64,000 nt of DNA, taken from assembly GCF_022201045.2 (NCBI RefSeq), contig NC_068564.1, forward strand, positions 28,363,001 to 28,427,000. The letters run 5' to 3'. The notes under the pieces are model-generated. The model ran no database searches, was not told the DNA's origin, and worked only from the letters and a program-made list of their open reading frames with translations. Shown piece by piece: positions 21,327-33,036 of the stretch. The stretch comes from Citrus sinensis (lineage: Eukaryota; Streptophyta; Magnoliopsida; Sapindales; Rutaceae). The first letter of the stretch is position 1. Every line of letters begins with the position of its first letter. A program made the translations under genes and the position numbers.

Positions 21327-23016
21327 TTATGCAACAGCTGGAGGATTATAAGGGGTGGGAATCAGGCACAGATTTTGCTTTCTTTTGACGGTCACACCAA
21401 ATCCCTCTGTCATGTCTAAGTCCTCATTCTTCATTCCATTTGGTAGCTTCCAATCGAAATGGTACAAAAACATGGCAAGTGGAAGCTCAATGTTGGCATT
21501 GGCATATGTCATTCCAGGGCACATCCTCCTACCAGCACCAAATGGGAGAAATTCAAAATTAGCACCCTTAAAGTCTATAGGAGAATCAAGGAACCTCTCT
21601 GGAATAAAGCTCTCAGGTTCAGTCCAATATTTGGAATCTCTTGTCATCGCCCATACATTAACAAGTACTTGTGCTTTGGCTGGTATGTCGTATCCATTAA
21701 TATTACACGTCTCTGCACATTCTCTTGGAAATAACATTGGAGCAGAAGGATGTATTCTCAGAGTCTCTTTTATAGCTAGCTTCAAGTACTTCATTTCCTC
21801 AAGGCCCGCTTCATCGACTTTCCCCCTTCTATTAAAGACTTCCCTTACCTCATCTTGTGCCTTTTTCATTATTTTTGGATACTTCATCAGCAAGGACATA
21901 GCCCAATCTACAGTTGTTGCTGATGTCTCGGTGCCAGCACTAAAAACATCCTGAAAACGGATTTATGCATCCAACTTAAAAACATTATTCGAAGATGGAG
22001 TTTGACACATTAATATTATACAAGCCTTGCGACTGGCATCTCTATGTATATTTATATGAATTCAACTCCAAGGATCTACTAACAGAAGTTTAAACCAAAA
22101 AAAAAAAAAAGTTTAATAAAATACTAACCATGACAACAGCTTTGACATTTTTGGTATTTAGGGGAAATTCAAGATTACCATCCTCTTGAGCTTTCAACAG
22201 AACATCAACAAGATCTTCAACTTCTTCCTTCTTACCGCTCTTCGATCTCATCGCCCTGCGCTTCTTGTGATCCTCAACAATTTTTGAAAGAATTTTGTCT
22301 GTTTTGTTATGCATCCTCTGCATTTTAGCCTTGACTCCAGTGAGTGCTAGAAGAAACTTGATGGAAGGATACAGATCAGCAATACTTGAACCAGCAAACA
22401 TTTCGGTGGCTTCACTCACAACCGCTTGGAATGCTTCAATGTCTTCATTTTTCTTACCAAAAGCTGCCCTTGAAGTAATACTACACATCAACAAAAATAC
22501 TTTCTCCGTAAGATTAACAACTGATCCTGCCTTTGAACCAATCCAATCAACAAGATTTGTCACCTCTTCTTCCCTTATTGATCTGAATGATTGGACCCGC
22601 TTCACCCCTAAAAGCTCCGTGACACAAATTTTTTTCAATGTTCTCCAGTAAGGACCATATGGTGCAAAAGCAATATCAGAAAAATCATAAGACAGTATTT
22701 GGGCAGCAGGAACATGAGGCCTTGATGCAAAGACAAGATCATGAGTTGTCGTAATTTCTTTTGCGTAATCTGGAGAAGATACAACGATGGTGCAAACTTC
22801 TCCAAGTCGTAGGTGCATGAGAGGTCCGTATTGCTTAGCCAAGTCTGCTAATCCACGATGAGGCAACTCATAGCGAGCAAGCTGATGCAAGTTGCCAATG
22901 ATGGGTAATTTCCATGGCCCTGGTGGTAAATTTAGTTTCTCGTTTCTTCTGAATAGCTTCAGAATTATAAAAAGAGAGAGAACAGATATGATAAGGATTG
23001 AGAAAGAGAGCTCCAT
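21327..23016 (-). CDS. Cytochrome P450, CYP71D-like (intact copy 2)
   Basis: Exons 22,129-23,016 and 21,327-21,950 join in frame to 503 aa. The donor GTTAGT and acceptor TTTTCAG flank the intron, again just before the I-helix. The chosen start is MELSFSILII; an in-frame ATG 27 bp upstream would add a non-family extension. Features are an N-terminal anchor (3-21), hinge LPPGPW (30-35), I-helix AGTETS (301-306), ETLR (358-361), PERF (413-416) and heme loop FGAGRRMCPG (433-442) with axial Cys440. The I-helix Thr is conserved here (ETS), whereas copy 1 has DSS. It is the farthest-upstream copy in the array and differs clearly from copy 1, so the duplication is old and different substrates are plausible. 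No defects seen. Confidence 0.94.
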
Positions 23017-25077
23017 GACCCAAAAAATGGTAAAGAATCGCAATGAAGGTTAAGAGTGTAACTTGCCTGTCCTTGTATTTATATCAACTGCAATCAACTT
23101 GTTAGCACTAATTCTTGTTAAGTGTCCACTACTTTAAAGTATTTGTTTCTTTATTGTTGTATTTCATTGACCAACTGTTAATTAATTTTATTAGTATCTA
23201 AAAGTAGTGTCGAACTATTTGCTGGGATATATATATTTGTGGGAAATGACAAATGTAGGGAATTGCAATAATGATGATGGAATTTCATTATAATAAATTA
23301 ATGTGTGTACAATTCTATCGGTACCAAAAAAAAAATTAATATTAATGGATAAATTGTGAAAAAATAAAAAGGATTGTATTTAAAGACACGTTACAAAAGC
23401 TATTTTATTTAAGATGTTATTTAAATCACTAATTTAGTGATGTACATGCGTTAAGTAAAAATTCTCTTAGAATATAATAAAGTACTTATTTACTTGCTTA
23501 TACTACGTGTGCATGAAAATAAACTTGAACCCTCTTAAACGTTGAAAGCCTGCCAATAATCAATATATTATTTCTACAGTAAATAATATATCGGATATTT
23601 GATGCATAAAAAACTATATGTTATATGACGAAACTCATTTTAGGAAAAAGGGGTAAGAAAAAAGTGGTATAGGATCATTATTTTTTATGTTTAAATGGCA
23701 TATACTATTGGATCAAGATTTTATTTGAATCAATAATCCAAATTGAGCCATCATCACTTCGAATTAAATGCTACTATGAAATGATAGCATTCTTAAATAA
23801 AAAAGATACTTCTCTTATAAGATACAATTAATAAGACATGTCTTTATAATGAAGCTTCATTTTATTTTGAAATTATTCTAACACAATTATTGTTGCCTCC
23901 CCATGAAATCAAATCACTCTCCCTCATCCTCATTTGCTTGACGAAAAACAATAACCTCCCCCTTGAAAGCTTCCACCATCCTCTTCCACCCCCGCCCCCA
24001 ACCCCAATTCGAACGCTCGGATTTCGAATCAAAAGAGAAAATACAAACCAACTCAATTAAACAGTACTTAGCAAGCTTCCACCGTTTACTGTTTACCAGC
24101 ATATAATGATTTCATTTACAGTTTCTTAAATTAAAAAAAAAAAAAAGTAATTTTTTTCATTTTTAGTCATTTTCAATCAACCCCACAGGAATAAGGCTCA
24201 AGCTCTTCAAAGGAACATTTAGTATTAGTATCAAATTCTTTATAGCTGTGAAATTTTAAGGTAAGATAATTTTATCCGACAATTGTTTAATAAGAAACTT
24301 ATAATATATTTAGTAATTTGGACAAAAATATTGTAAAAACCATATTTATCAAATACAATTAACTTAATTATGTTTCACAACAACAACTTCTTCATATAAA
24401 AATTTAATATCAAACAGGCCCAAGTCATCAGATAGCAATATCCAGGTCCCTAAAATATGATTTCTATAATTCTACATAGAATCATTTATCTGCACCCAAC
24501 CGAAGATTAGGATTTGCCCGTTATTGTCGATGTCACCGAAATGGCTGTTGCATATATTTTATGTAACAAGAGCGCTCGAATGATCTTTTAACACCAAGGC
24601 ACACGTGATACTTTTTTCCTTTTGAAGAGGCACACAGCCCGCAGGTAAGACTTAAGACAGAATATATTTATGTAGTACATCATTGACCACCGAAAAGTGG
24701 GGATGGGCCTTGGGCATGGACCTCTCGGATTGTCCCCAGCCCATTGACAGGACCCTTCTGCTTCGCATGGCTGTTGCCGACCTCTTCTTCCTCTTACAAC
24801 TGTGTAGTAGGGGTATTTTTTTTTTTTTTTTTTTTGAAAGAGTGTAGTAGGGGTATTTTAAATTAAATTGCTCATATCTTACCCTCCACCCTTTCAATAC
24901 CTTGGGCAGTTGGGTTTATTCTTTTGTTAGTCATTGATTATTTTGATTTTTGGGAAGCTACTATTTTTTAGATTTATAGAGAAAGTTTAAAGAAAAAAAA
25001 AAGAGATATGAATGATTGTTTTAGTTTTGTAGCAAGAAAATGTTTTAAGGGCAGAAGAATAGAGATATCAAAATTGT
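23017..25077. other. Intergenic DNA
   Basis: Promoter side of the P450 and AT-rich spacer. No gene supported. A poly(T) tract lies at about 24,818-24,835, within a small duplication of GTGTAGTAGGGGTATTTT. Confidence 0.5.
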
Positions 25078-25856
25078 ATGTTTGGTTGGGCTTCTCTATT
25101 AGCCCAAAGAGTTTTTTAAACCCAAAAACTCTTTTGAAAAAATATTGAGTTGTTTGGCTACATTTGTAGTAGAGCTTCTGAGATTAAAAAATGCTCAAAA
25201 ATACCCTAGTAATTTTTCACTAATTTCAAAAAGAACTAATGCATAGACCTATACAACAAATATTTCTCCACTTGCCACCATTTTTTGCCAAGCAACAATA
25301 AGTATGGTTTTTCTTATACTTTCTTTATAGTCATTTTTGTCTCTCATGCTTTCTTTCATAAATGAATTGTTTATTCTTTTCAGTTTATAGCCACTTTTTA
25401 ACTGCTTTTTCACTTTATTAATTTATTTTATATTGTTTAATATATCCACGTGGTCATATGGTCCACACAAATCAGTATATGTATTATGTGAATTATTCAT
25501 TTTATTTGTTTGCTAGATATTCATTTAATTATATTTGTACTTGTTTAATATGTTCATATGCTGGATGTTCATCTTATTTATTTTATATTTGTATTTTTTA
25601 TTATAATAATATTTTTGTTATAATAATATCGTGGTTTGTCTAAATTTATGATTTAAAAGTAAGTTCTCTAAGTTATCTTTTTTGGTAATATGACTCCACA
25701 AAAACACTTTTAATATTGTGAAATCAAACAATCTAGTGGTTCAAAAGAGTTTTTTTAATTGACAACCAAACACCCAATAGTTTTTTATCAAAAGCTCTAC
25801 TTATAGAAACTCGACTTTTAAAAGCTCTACTCAAGAAGTTGTACCAAACAGACCCT
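25078..25856. mobile_element. hAT-like MITE or non-autonomous element
   Basis: The left edge reads TGTTTGGTTGGGCTTCTCTA. The right edge, read in reverse, is GTCTGTTTGGTACAACTTCT. Both arms contain matching AGAGCTTTT, AAACTCTTTTGA and TTGTTTGG/GTTTGGTTG blocks in opposite orientation. The interior is AT-rich and non-coding. The edge type matches plant hAT elements. A target duplication was not clear, and boundaries are approximate. Confidence 0.5.
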
Positions 25857-26163
25857 AAAAAAATTTGAGAAATTAAAAGATCTACAAATAAAAAGTCTGT
25901 TTGTTTATATACATATATATAGACGTACACACATACATATACATATTTGGTATTAAGTGGTGTATAATCGAATAAGGTATTTGCTGTCACATGTTTTGGC
26001 TGTATAATGTACCTTTCGAAAGCCTGATTGCATAAATTTGTGTTACATATGCATTTACTTGGAAGCATTGTGCTTCTGAATTTTCTGTATATGTTAGTAT
26101 TACCTTCTCATGTTAGTATTATTGAGCATGTTAGAAAGCAAAACATTAACAATAACCATCTGC

Positions 26164-26487
26164 AGAGGCCAATTGGGGCCATCTATTAAAGTTGAGAAAG
26201 TGGATGGGCAGAAGCTTCCAAATGGAAAAGAGGAACCGAAAGCCAAGAAGCATGAAGATGGCAACACTCAGGTCGCCAAGATAAATGGGTGCCAATGGCT
26301 TTTCATATTGGAAGGATGAAAGTTAGATGTTACGGGAGGAAAGAAACAGAAAGAAACCAAGGGTCTAGGGGGATTGTCATGCTGGCTAGGATCATTTGAG
26401 CGGTGGCATGTTCTTACAGCAGCTGCTGTAGTTGGAGCAGTGGCAACTATTGCAGTGGCTTATAGCAATTTTAGAAGGTCAGGCTGA
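26164..26487 (+). pseudogene. Unrecognised ORF with an in-frame stop
   Basis: One frame reads a charged stretch (VEKVDGQKLPNGKEEPKAKK), then CQWLFILEG and a TGA at 26,317. It then continues without interruption as KLDVTGGKKQKETKGLGGLS, CWLGSFERWHVLTAAAVVGA and a hydrophobic VATIAVAY segment before a TGA at 26,485-26,487. The composition looks like real protein with a C-terminal membrane anchor. A possible splice acceptor (ATCTGCAG) precedes 26,164, but no upstream exons were identified. It could be a decayed last exon, a retrocopy, or a gene with a TGG-to-TGA polymorphism. I do not recognise the family. Confidence 0.4.
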
Positions 26488-27538
26488 AATATAACTTGTG
26501 ATCAGGGAAACAGTTTGTTGACCATCCTTGTCTACGGGTAGATGCAAGAGTTTTGATGAAATAATTCTCCAAACAAAAATGCTATCAGCTGGGCATGAAT
26601 AGCATAATTTTAGCAAGTTAAGTCATGAAGCATGAACCCACCCATTTTTGTTGATTAATGTTATTTTAATGGATCTTTGGTCAATGGCTTATCTTAATAC
26701 TGAACTTGTTACTAAATTGCCCGGTACAAGCATTAACTAATATAGCAGCTGTATTGCTACTAGATTGCCTGGAGAAACCAATAACCGATATACAGTTTGC
26801 AATGGTATTGCTAGGGTTTTGTTAGTTAACTGTTGTCTATCCATCTCAATTTATTACTAACTCACAGAGCATTTTTGGTATGTTATCTGTTGGTTGATTG
26901 TGAAACGCAATACTAGTTATGAGTATCATATTGGGGCAAAGATGCTCTCCTTGCATAATCTTTTATCATGATAGCATCTGTAGTAGTTATTCGATGAGCT
27001 AGATAGTAGACTGTAGATCAGAGATCAAACTGGGGAGATTTGTGGGTGAACTTGTTGTCCTGCTGTTTTATTTTGCTTTTGTAATATCTGACCATCAAAG
27101 AATCATTGTATAAAGAGATCGATTGCCTGGTCAGGGACATTGTTAGCTTGAAGCCTATGCGTGTTAACTTTCTAAACAGGCTAATGAGTATAGTAGCTAC
27201 TAATTAGATGCCCATGAGGTTCAACTGTCTTCTCACTAGTTTTTACTGTCATTTTCTTTTGAAAAGTACTTGTCCTGACAATTAATTGGCACAAACGAAA
27301 AGTGGTATGCTTCATGGCATGCATATTTTGAAGGTTTATCCGAAATTCCGAACGAAAGATGCTCACGGTACTAGAATTGCCCGAATTTGGAGATTTCATT
27401 CACATAAAAACAAAAGATCGAACACCTGAATCAGCCAGAGCATAAACTATACCCAGATCTTCACTTACCCAAACCCAAATCCAAACACAAAGTCAAAGGT
27501 TGTTCCTCATGTTGTGATGATAATGAGTGATGGATTAC
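26488..27538. other. Intergenic DNA
   Basis: Possibly the 3' flank of the broken ORF to its left. Nothing else recognised. Confidence 0.4.
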
Positions 27539-28200
27539 CTCTCTTGACAGCAAGCACTAGAATTGTATTGCATATTTGAGTGCTGCCACACATTACAACT
27601 GAAAACACCACCATCATCCGTAGTTCCACAATCACAATCAATAAATCCATCGCTCATTATCATTCCCAATCCCGGCTTAGTAGCTCAATTTACAAATCGC
27701 ATTTCCGCTTAACCAAACGCAGTAAACATAAACTTTCGTATACGATTTGGAGATGATTGCTGCGTTCAAATTTTTCAAAATACATGCTATTCGTAGACGT
27801 CAATGCCGCCTCTACAGCTTTCTTGAGATCCAGCCAAATGTGTAGAAGTAGAACTACTCAATGGAAGTAGGACCAGCTCCCCAGATGTCGACTTGGCCTC
27901 CACCTCATAAACACACGGCAATTTCACTAAATGGCCGTTTCTTCACAGATTGCTTGCTGTCAAGAACCATCCGCATTACCTCTGCCACTGATTCAAATTT
28001 CCAGATAATTCAAAAGCACATTCTTGTGTAAACAAACCAACCAGGTCACTGCAAATGTCAGACTTGGAGTTGGTTGGCTTTGAGCATGTCAGTAGAGTAT
28101 CATTATAGCCACAAACTTGAGATTCAAGACCTTTTCCTTCAATATTCTGCCCTGATCCTGATCCTGATCCGTGTCACAAAAATCTTGAATAACCTTATCA
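27539..28200 (-). pseudogene. Weak minus-strand coding traces, unrecognised
   Basis: Two separated frames look coding. At about 28,170-27,977 the minus strand is open for some 66 codons (starting GSGSGSGQNIEGKG, then Cys-rich text including TCSKPTNSKSDICSDL) and ends at a donor-like AG|GTAATG. At 27,657-27,539 it reads MSDGFIDCDCGTTDDGGVFS then CNVWQHS, and ends at AG|GTAATC. The second is reminiscent of a plant PHD finger (CxCG...DDG...VWQHT) with residues missing. Other frames between contain stops. Probably relics; the function is unknown. Confidence 0.25.
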
Positions 28201-29037
28201 AGTGTTATATTTTCTTTGATATTCAATCACTTCCTCATATTCGGCCTTCTGGACATTGTAGCTTCCTTGAATTATTTTATATCCACAATTTACCAATCCA
28301 TGGGCGCCCGTGCCAATAGTATCACTCTTTCTCCAAAACATAACGAGGGAAGCGACGAGAACAGCGGTCGAATTGAAATGGGCTGCTGCTGGACTGGATT
28401 CATTCGATTTCACTTTTACACTTCCAATTTTGCGGCCCGTTTCTTTTTTCTTTTCTAATTTTAATTAAATTTAACAAATGAAAAATAAAATAAATAAATA
28501 AACTAATAAAGTAATTGGACTGAATCATTTTATCCCAATTAAAATATCCCTGCCAAGAGTCACTGGCTCGTTTGCCATTGGCTCGGTGCCCAATAAATAA
28601 TGAGGTTTTCAATTTTTTATGCCCCTCCCGCTACCGTTGCCTGATTGCCTGGTGCCACTGCCATGCTCATAAAACAGAGTCTTAAATTGCTTTCAATGCC
28701 AATTTCGGTGAAAATCCAACAAGTAGATTGAGAAAATCATTCCATTCTGATCGTCAAATCAAGTATGACATACTGGAAATATGAAACAGAGGATTATTAA
28801 ACTAACCCGGGGTTGATAACATAATATTTACTGCCAAAAGTAATAGACTTGGCAACATCTTATGACCACACACCGAAAAAGAAGATCAAAAACTACAACA
28901 TAACATCAACAATGTTGCGAATCTAGCAACATACAATAATCTTAATAAACGACCTGTTTGCTAATGAGGAGAACTTCAGTTCTCACTCACAACTCAAGCA
29001 AAATCCACACTAACGAAGATGGAAACAAATTAGCCCT
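28201..29037. other. Intergenic DNA, 3' side of the serine acetyltransferase
   Basis: No gene recognised. Includes the likely 3' UTR of the minus-strand serine acetyltransferase. Confidence 0.45.
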
Positions 29038-30237
29038 CTAGATAACATAATCAGACCATTCGTGTATATGTGATGTATGGTCCATTGTGAAGCTAGGGAT
29101 TTTATCAAGCATGAATGGATTTTCCTTTCCCCCAATCAGCCTAGCCGGGTTACCAACAGCAGTTGTTCTTGGTGGAACATCCTTTAAAACTACAGAACCA
29201 GCACCAATTTTAGCCCCATCACCGATCTTAATGTTCCCCAAAATGCAAGTGCCCGCACCAACCAACACCCCGTTCCCAATTTTCGGATGCCTATCACCAG
29301 ACATTTTCCCTGTGCCCCCTAATGTAACATTATGCAAAATTGACACATTATCTCCGATCACCGCCGTCTCTCCGACGACAACTCCGGTGGCGTGATCAAA
29401 CAGTAACCCACGTCCGATCTTGGCTCCAGGATGAATATCAACGGAGAAAACCTCGGACACCCTGTTTTGTATTAACAGAGCCAAAACTTTTCTCCCTTGT
29501 AACCACAGCCGATGTGCTATCCTATGTGCCTGGCAAGCTAAAAACCCTTTGAAATTTAAAAGACAATGCGCATAACTTATGCACGCAGGGTCTCTTTCTT
29601 TAATGGCTATCAAATCAGCCTTCACGGCTTTGATAATTTCTTGATCCTCTACAATCACCCCCATGAAAAGTTCAAACAACGTACCGCTTTGAAGGCTCAA
29701 ACTGCTTAATTTAATTGAAAGATGTTTTGCCAGAGCGCTTTCAAGGGACTTATGCGACAAGATTGAAGCGAAATAGTAGCTTGACAAGACAGGTTCTTCC
29801 TCAACGTCCGATCTTGCTTCGTCTTGCATTTTGAGCCATAGATCAACATCAGCATCATCGCCGTCATCAATATTTGAACGTGTGTGTATGGCTTGTTCCT
29901 GGTTTCTATTAAAGGGCACGCAAGAAACACGATCGGAAAAACTGGGCCGGCAGTGTTTTGCGTACCTGTATGCATGATCATCATTTTGAGACCTGCTTGG
30001 ATCCTGGGAAATTTGAGAAGTATCAATACAAGTAGCCATAACTGCTGTGGAAGTTTTTTCGCGATGGTGTTTGGATAGAGAGAAAATTGGTGATGTTCGT
30101 GAAGAAGCTTGTGAGGAGAGGAGATGTTTGTGGGGAGAAAAAAAAGGAGCATTATTAATATATAGGGAAGGAAAAAGAGGCCGAGCAACGACCAGAACTT
30201 TCATGGGAAAATATGACTTTCTCGGGCAAGCGTGCAT
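29038..30237 (-). CDS. Serine O-acetyltransferase, SERAT2-type
   Basis: Transfers acetyl from acetyl-CoA to serine, giving O-acetylserine, the carbon skeleton for cysteine. The single-exon frame encodes 399 aa from 30,237 or 333 aa from an ATG at 30,039 (MATCIDTSQ), which matches the start of Arabidopsis SERAT2;1 as I recall it. The N-terminal SAT helical domain (KERDPACISYAHC, CQAHRIAHRLW) is followed by the left-handed beta-helix hexapeptide domain (DIHPGAKIGRGLLFDHATGV, GETAVIGDN, SGDRHPKIGNGVLVGAG). It ends in the family C-terminus EWSDYVI, which binds the cysteine synthase partner OAS-TL. His of DHATG and the HPKIG loop are in place. The upstream 66 residues resemble an organelle transit extension but also overlap TATA-like DNA (see findings), so the start is uncertain. 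Intronless, as in the plant family. Confidence 0.93.
   Translation of the reverse strand: MHACPRKSYFPMKVLVVARPLFPSLYINNAPFFSPHKHLLSSQASSRTSPIFSLSKHHREKTSTAVMATCIDTSQISQDPSRSQNDDHAYRYAKHCRPSFSDRVSCVPFNRNQEQAIHTRSNIDDGDDADVDLWLKMQDEARSDVEEEPVLSSYYFASILSHKSLESALAKHLSIKLSSLSLQSGTLFELFMGVIVEDQEIIKAVKADLIAIKERDPACISYAHCLLNFKGFLACQAHRIAHRLWLQGRKVLALLIQNRVSEVFSVDIHPGAKIGRGLLFDHATGVVVGETAVIGDNVSILHNVTLGGTGKMSGDRHPKIGNGVLVGAGTCILGNIKIGDGAKIGAGSVVLKDVPPRTTAVGNPARLIGGKENPFMLDKIPSFTMDHTSHIHEWSDYVI
30150..30165 (-). promoter_or_regulatory. TATA-like box inside the long SAT frame
   Basis: On the minus strand CCCTATATATTAATA lies about 115 bp before the ATG at 30,039. A CT-rich leader-like stretch follows it. 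If used, the mRNA would encode the 333-aa form. Confidence 0.4.
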
Positions 30238-30714
30238 TTATTTTATTACAAATGGAAAGAGAAATAATAAGAAAATGGAGAGATTGTGTGGATATTCTTT
30301 TGAGATGCGTTAGTCTCAAGTAAGTTTTATGAATCAAACACATAATATTTAAAGAGTTCAAGTCAACTTTTTCCAAGTCTTTTGTGTAGCATCTCCCAGT
30401 TGATTATTATCACTACTTTTTTTTCTGATTTTTCAAGTAAGTAAATGACAAAAACGATCGTAGAAGTGGGTCCAATTACGAAACTTTAGGCAAAAATTAA
30501 TAAATTTATCATTTACACGGTGCATAAACGGTGGAGTATTTTACCCTTACGTTGTCGTTCTTCGCGAAATATAATTTTGGCCGACGTAGTTGAATTAGAG
30601 CCATGTCTCATATAAAAGGTGTCATATATCTTTAGGGAATGAAATAGGGCGATCAAAATAAAGGTGTTTGCTCATACATTATCGTACTTTCTTTAAAGTA
30701 AAAGTGAGCAAATA

Positions 30715-31480
30715 GTTGAGCAGATCACTTCGATCAGGATGTTGTTTGGTGACATCGAGCATATCACCTCGAGTAGATCATATCGACCATGATGTTATTG
30801 ATCACCTCGAGCAGATCGTCTCGACTAGAATGTTATTGGTCACCTTGACCGGAATAATATGTGGTGACCTCGAGCACATCACCTCGACCAAGATGTTATT
30901 GATCACCTCGGCCAGGAGGTTACCAGAAAGCACGACTCAGTCAAAATATTTTCTCTGAAATATTAGGGACCATATTCTTAGTGGGCTGAAAATTAGTAGT
31001 TTTCTTGAGAATTTTAGGCGAGAGGATAAAAACCGCAATAATTTCCTATAAAAACCCTGGGAAGATGAAGGAAATGGGATTCTATTCTTTTCTCTCTCTC
31101 TCTCTGGGTGACTGAACCCATTTGATCTTTTTCTCTCTCTATCACTGGGAAATTTTTCTTTCGCTTATGATTTCTTTAAGATTAATTATTTTCAATTATT
31201 TTCCTTTAAATTTATTTAAAAACTTTTTGTTTAAAGCAATCATAATTAAGCCACATGAATTATGCTATTGGTTTTTCCAAGTAAGACCCAAATCGCTGAC
31301 TTGAGCGTCAGAGGGTTTTCGCCGGAAAAACTTCTGGCACCTCCTGACTGTTGGCTGTGCTCACAAGCTCACAGGTTATTTGCTCATGAATTGTCTGTTC
31401 ATAGATTGTCTGCTCATAGATCGTTTGCTCATGGGTTGTCTGCTCATGGAACATCTGCTCATGGTGCTAACTAATCAGAG
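30715..31480 (+). mobile_element. Gypsy-like LTR fragment with internal tandem repeats
   Basis: The left part (30,720-30,935) repeats degenerate ~50-60-bp units built on GATCACCTCGAGCAGATC and GATGTTATTG. A promoter-like CTATAAAAACCCTGGG (about 31,046) and a CT microsatellite follow. Next is GCTGACTTGAGCGTCAGAGG with GTTTTCGCCGG (about 31,291-31,325), a signature I associate with plant gypsy LTRs. The right part (31,378-31,462) is a short ~17-bp tandem repeat (GTCTGCTCATAGATC-type). No gag-pol is present. Ends and target duplication were not fixed. Confidence 0.55.
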
Positions 31481-32233
31481 GCTTCCCACCAAACAAATTT
31501 AATGCTGATGCAGGGATATGAGATTTGACCAACTCATCCGAATTTCGACATCAACAATATATTCTCTATCAAACAGCAACACTGAGGATGCAATTTCTCA
31601 CATCACACCATGCACCGAAAGCATCTCCAATGGAACAACACCTTTGTTGCAATACGAAACAATAAGAAATCAAGGATAACCAAATAAATGGTTGTTTTAT
31701 TGGATAAGTAATTATATATTTATCTGTAATTTAGAAAGGTCGCTGTCACCATATAATCATTTAAAAGCACATAATAACACGTACATCTGAATTGTGATTG
31801 CATGATAATCTCAATGGTTTTTTTTTAGCAAGAATTTCTCTTAGTCGGCATTTTGCATGATGTTTTTTTTTTATTAAAGATGAGAATTGAAAGGTCTTTA
31901 AAAATATATATACATATGATGGAAGCTAAAGGCAAGTGGGATGGACAAGATAGCATATTTATTTTTGTGGTCCCTAAAGGTTTTCTCATGAAGCCAAAAA
32001 TTTTCTCGTCATGGGCCCTCAATTTTCCAAATTGGAGGTGAAATTCGTTCATATTATTGATTTCTTTTTTTTTTACATTTACCATATTATTGATTGATTT
32101 TAATTATGTTGAGCGATAAATATTTGTAGTGACTTGACTTCAATGCGGAGAGAGTAAACACCTTTATCCCGTGTTATAACACATATATAATTGTAATAGT
32201 TTGATCCAAAGCTATTTTGATTTGTTCAAGTTA
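31481..32233. other. Intergenic DNA
   Basis: No gene or bounded repeat seen. Confidence 0.45.
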
Positions 32234-32242
32234 TTGTTTTAA

Positions 32243-33027
32243 GAGAAATTATTAGCCATATATTCTTAAATGACATTCGTATCAAACGTATTATAACACT
32301 TTTCACGTATATCACTCGTCTACCCTAAGTTGACAAAACACTTCTGTTGTCCACAAATTTGTTAACTGTCATTAGAAAGTTAACATAATTGTGACAAATT
32401 GACTATTTCGCCCTTAAAACTCAAAATGAAGTAAAAAGATAAATTTACCCCAAAAATTAACATAAATTTTCAATACACACTTTTTTTTAATCTTGTTATT
32501 AACAATATATTTTTTATTAAACAAATATGAATTATTAATGGTACATATTATTAACAATTATCCATAAAAAATATTCATATTATACCATAAAAAATTATTA
32601 ACAACATATTATTTACAATTATACATATTATACCATAAAAAAATTCAGTTGGAGTTTGGAGGAGTAGATCTTCAAAAATTTAGGTTAAATTTTGAAGAAG
32701 TAGATTCGGTTGTAAAGTAGCTCTTTTTTTAGCAATTATTAATAATTATCCGATAAATAGGATGACATGTCATTTTTATCAATATATATCATATGACATG
32801 TCATGTTTTACTAGGTAAATGAGATGACATATTTTTTTAATCAAAATTTCTTCCATCTTAAAAGATTTTATTACCCTTATGATGTCAGCACTTGCAAACG
32901 GTAGTTAACAGATTGGTGGACAGCAGAAGTGTTTTGTCAACTTAGGATATACGAGTAATATACGTGAAAAGTGTCGTAGCATATTTGATACGGGTGTTAT
33001 TTAAGGATATATGACTGATAATTTTCC
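32243..33027. mobile_element. Mutator-like MITE
   Basis: A 785-bp element flanked by a 9-bp direct repeat TTGTTTTAA (32,234-32,242 and 33,028-33,036). Its ~130-bp inverted arms begin GAGAAATTATTAGCCATATA at the left and GGAAAATTATCAGTCATATA in reverse from the right. They share GACAAAACACTTCTG and CACTTTTCACGTATAT. The 9-bp duplication and long arms point to the Mutator superfamily. The interior is AT-rich and non-coding. Confidence 0.8.
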
Positions 33028-33036
33028 TTGTTTTAA

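Noticed and set aside
21355-21954. Plus-strand ORF of 199 codons
   Set aside because: Antisense of P450 exon 2.
24652-24897. Minus-strand ORF of 81 codons
   Set aside because: Contains a Lys run from a poly(T) tract and a local duplication; no protein features.
29706-30188. Minus-strand ORF of 160 codons
   Set aside because: Alternative frame of the serine acetyltransferase.
31370-31465. Possible CRISPR-like short repeats
   Set aside because: A simple tandem repeat without spacers in plant DNA, next to an LTR-like sequence.
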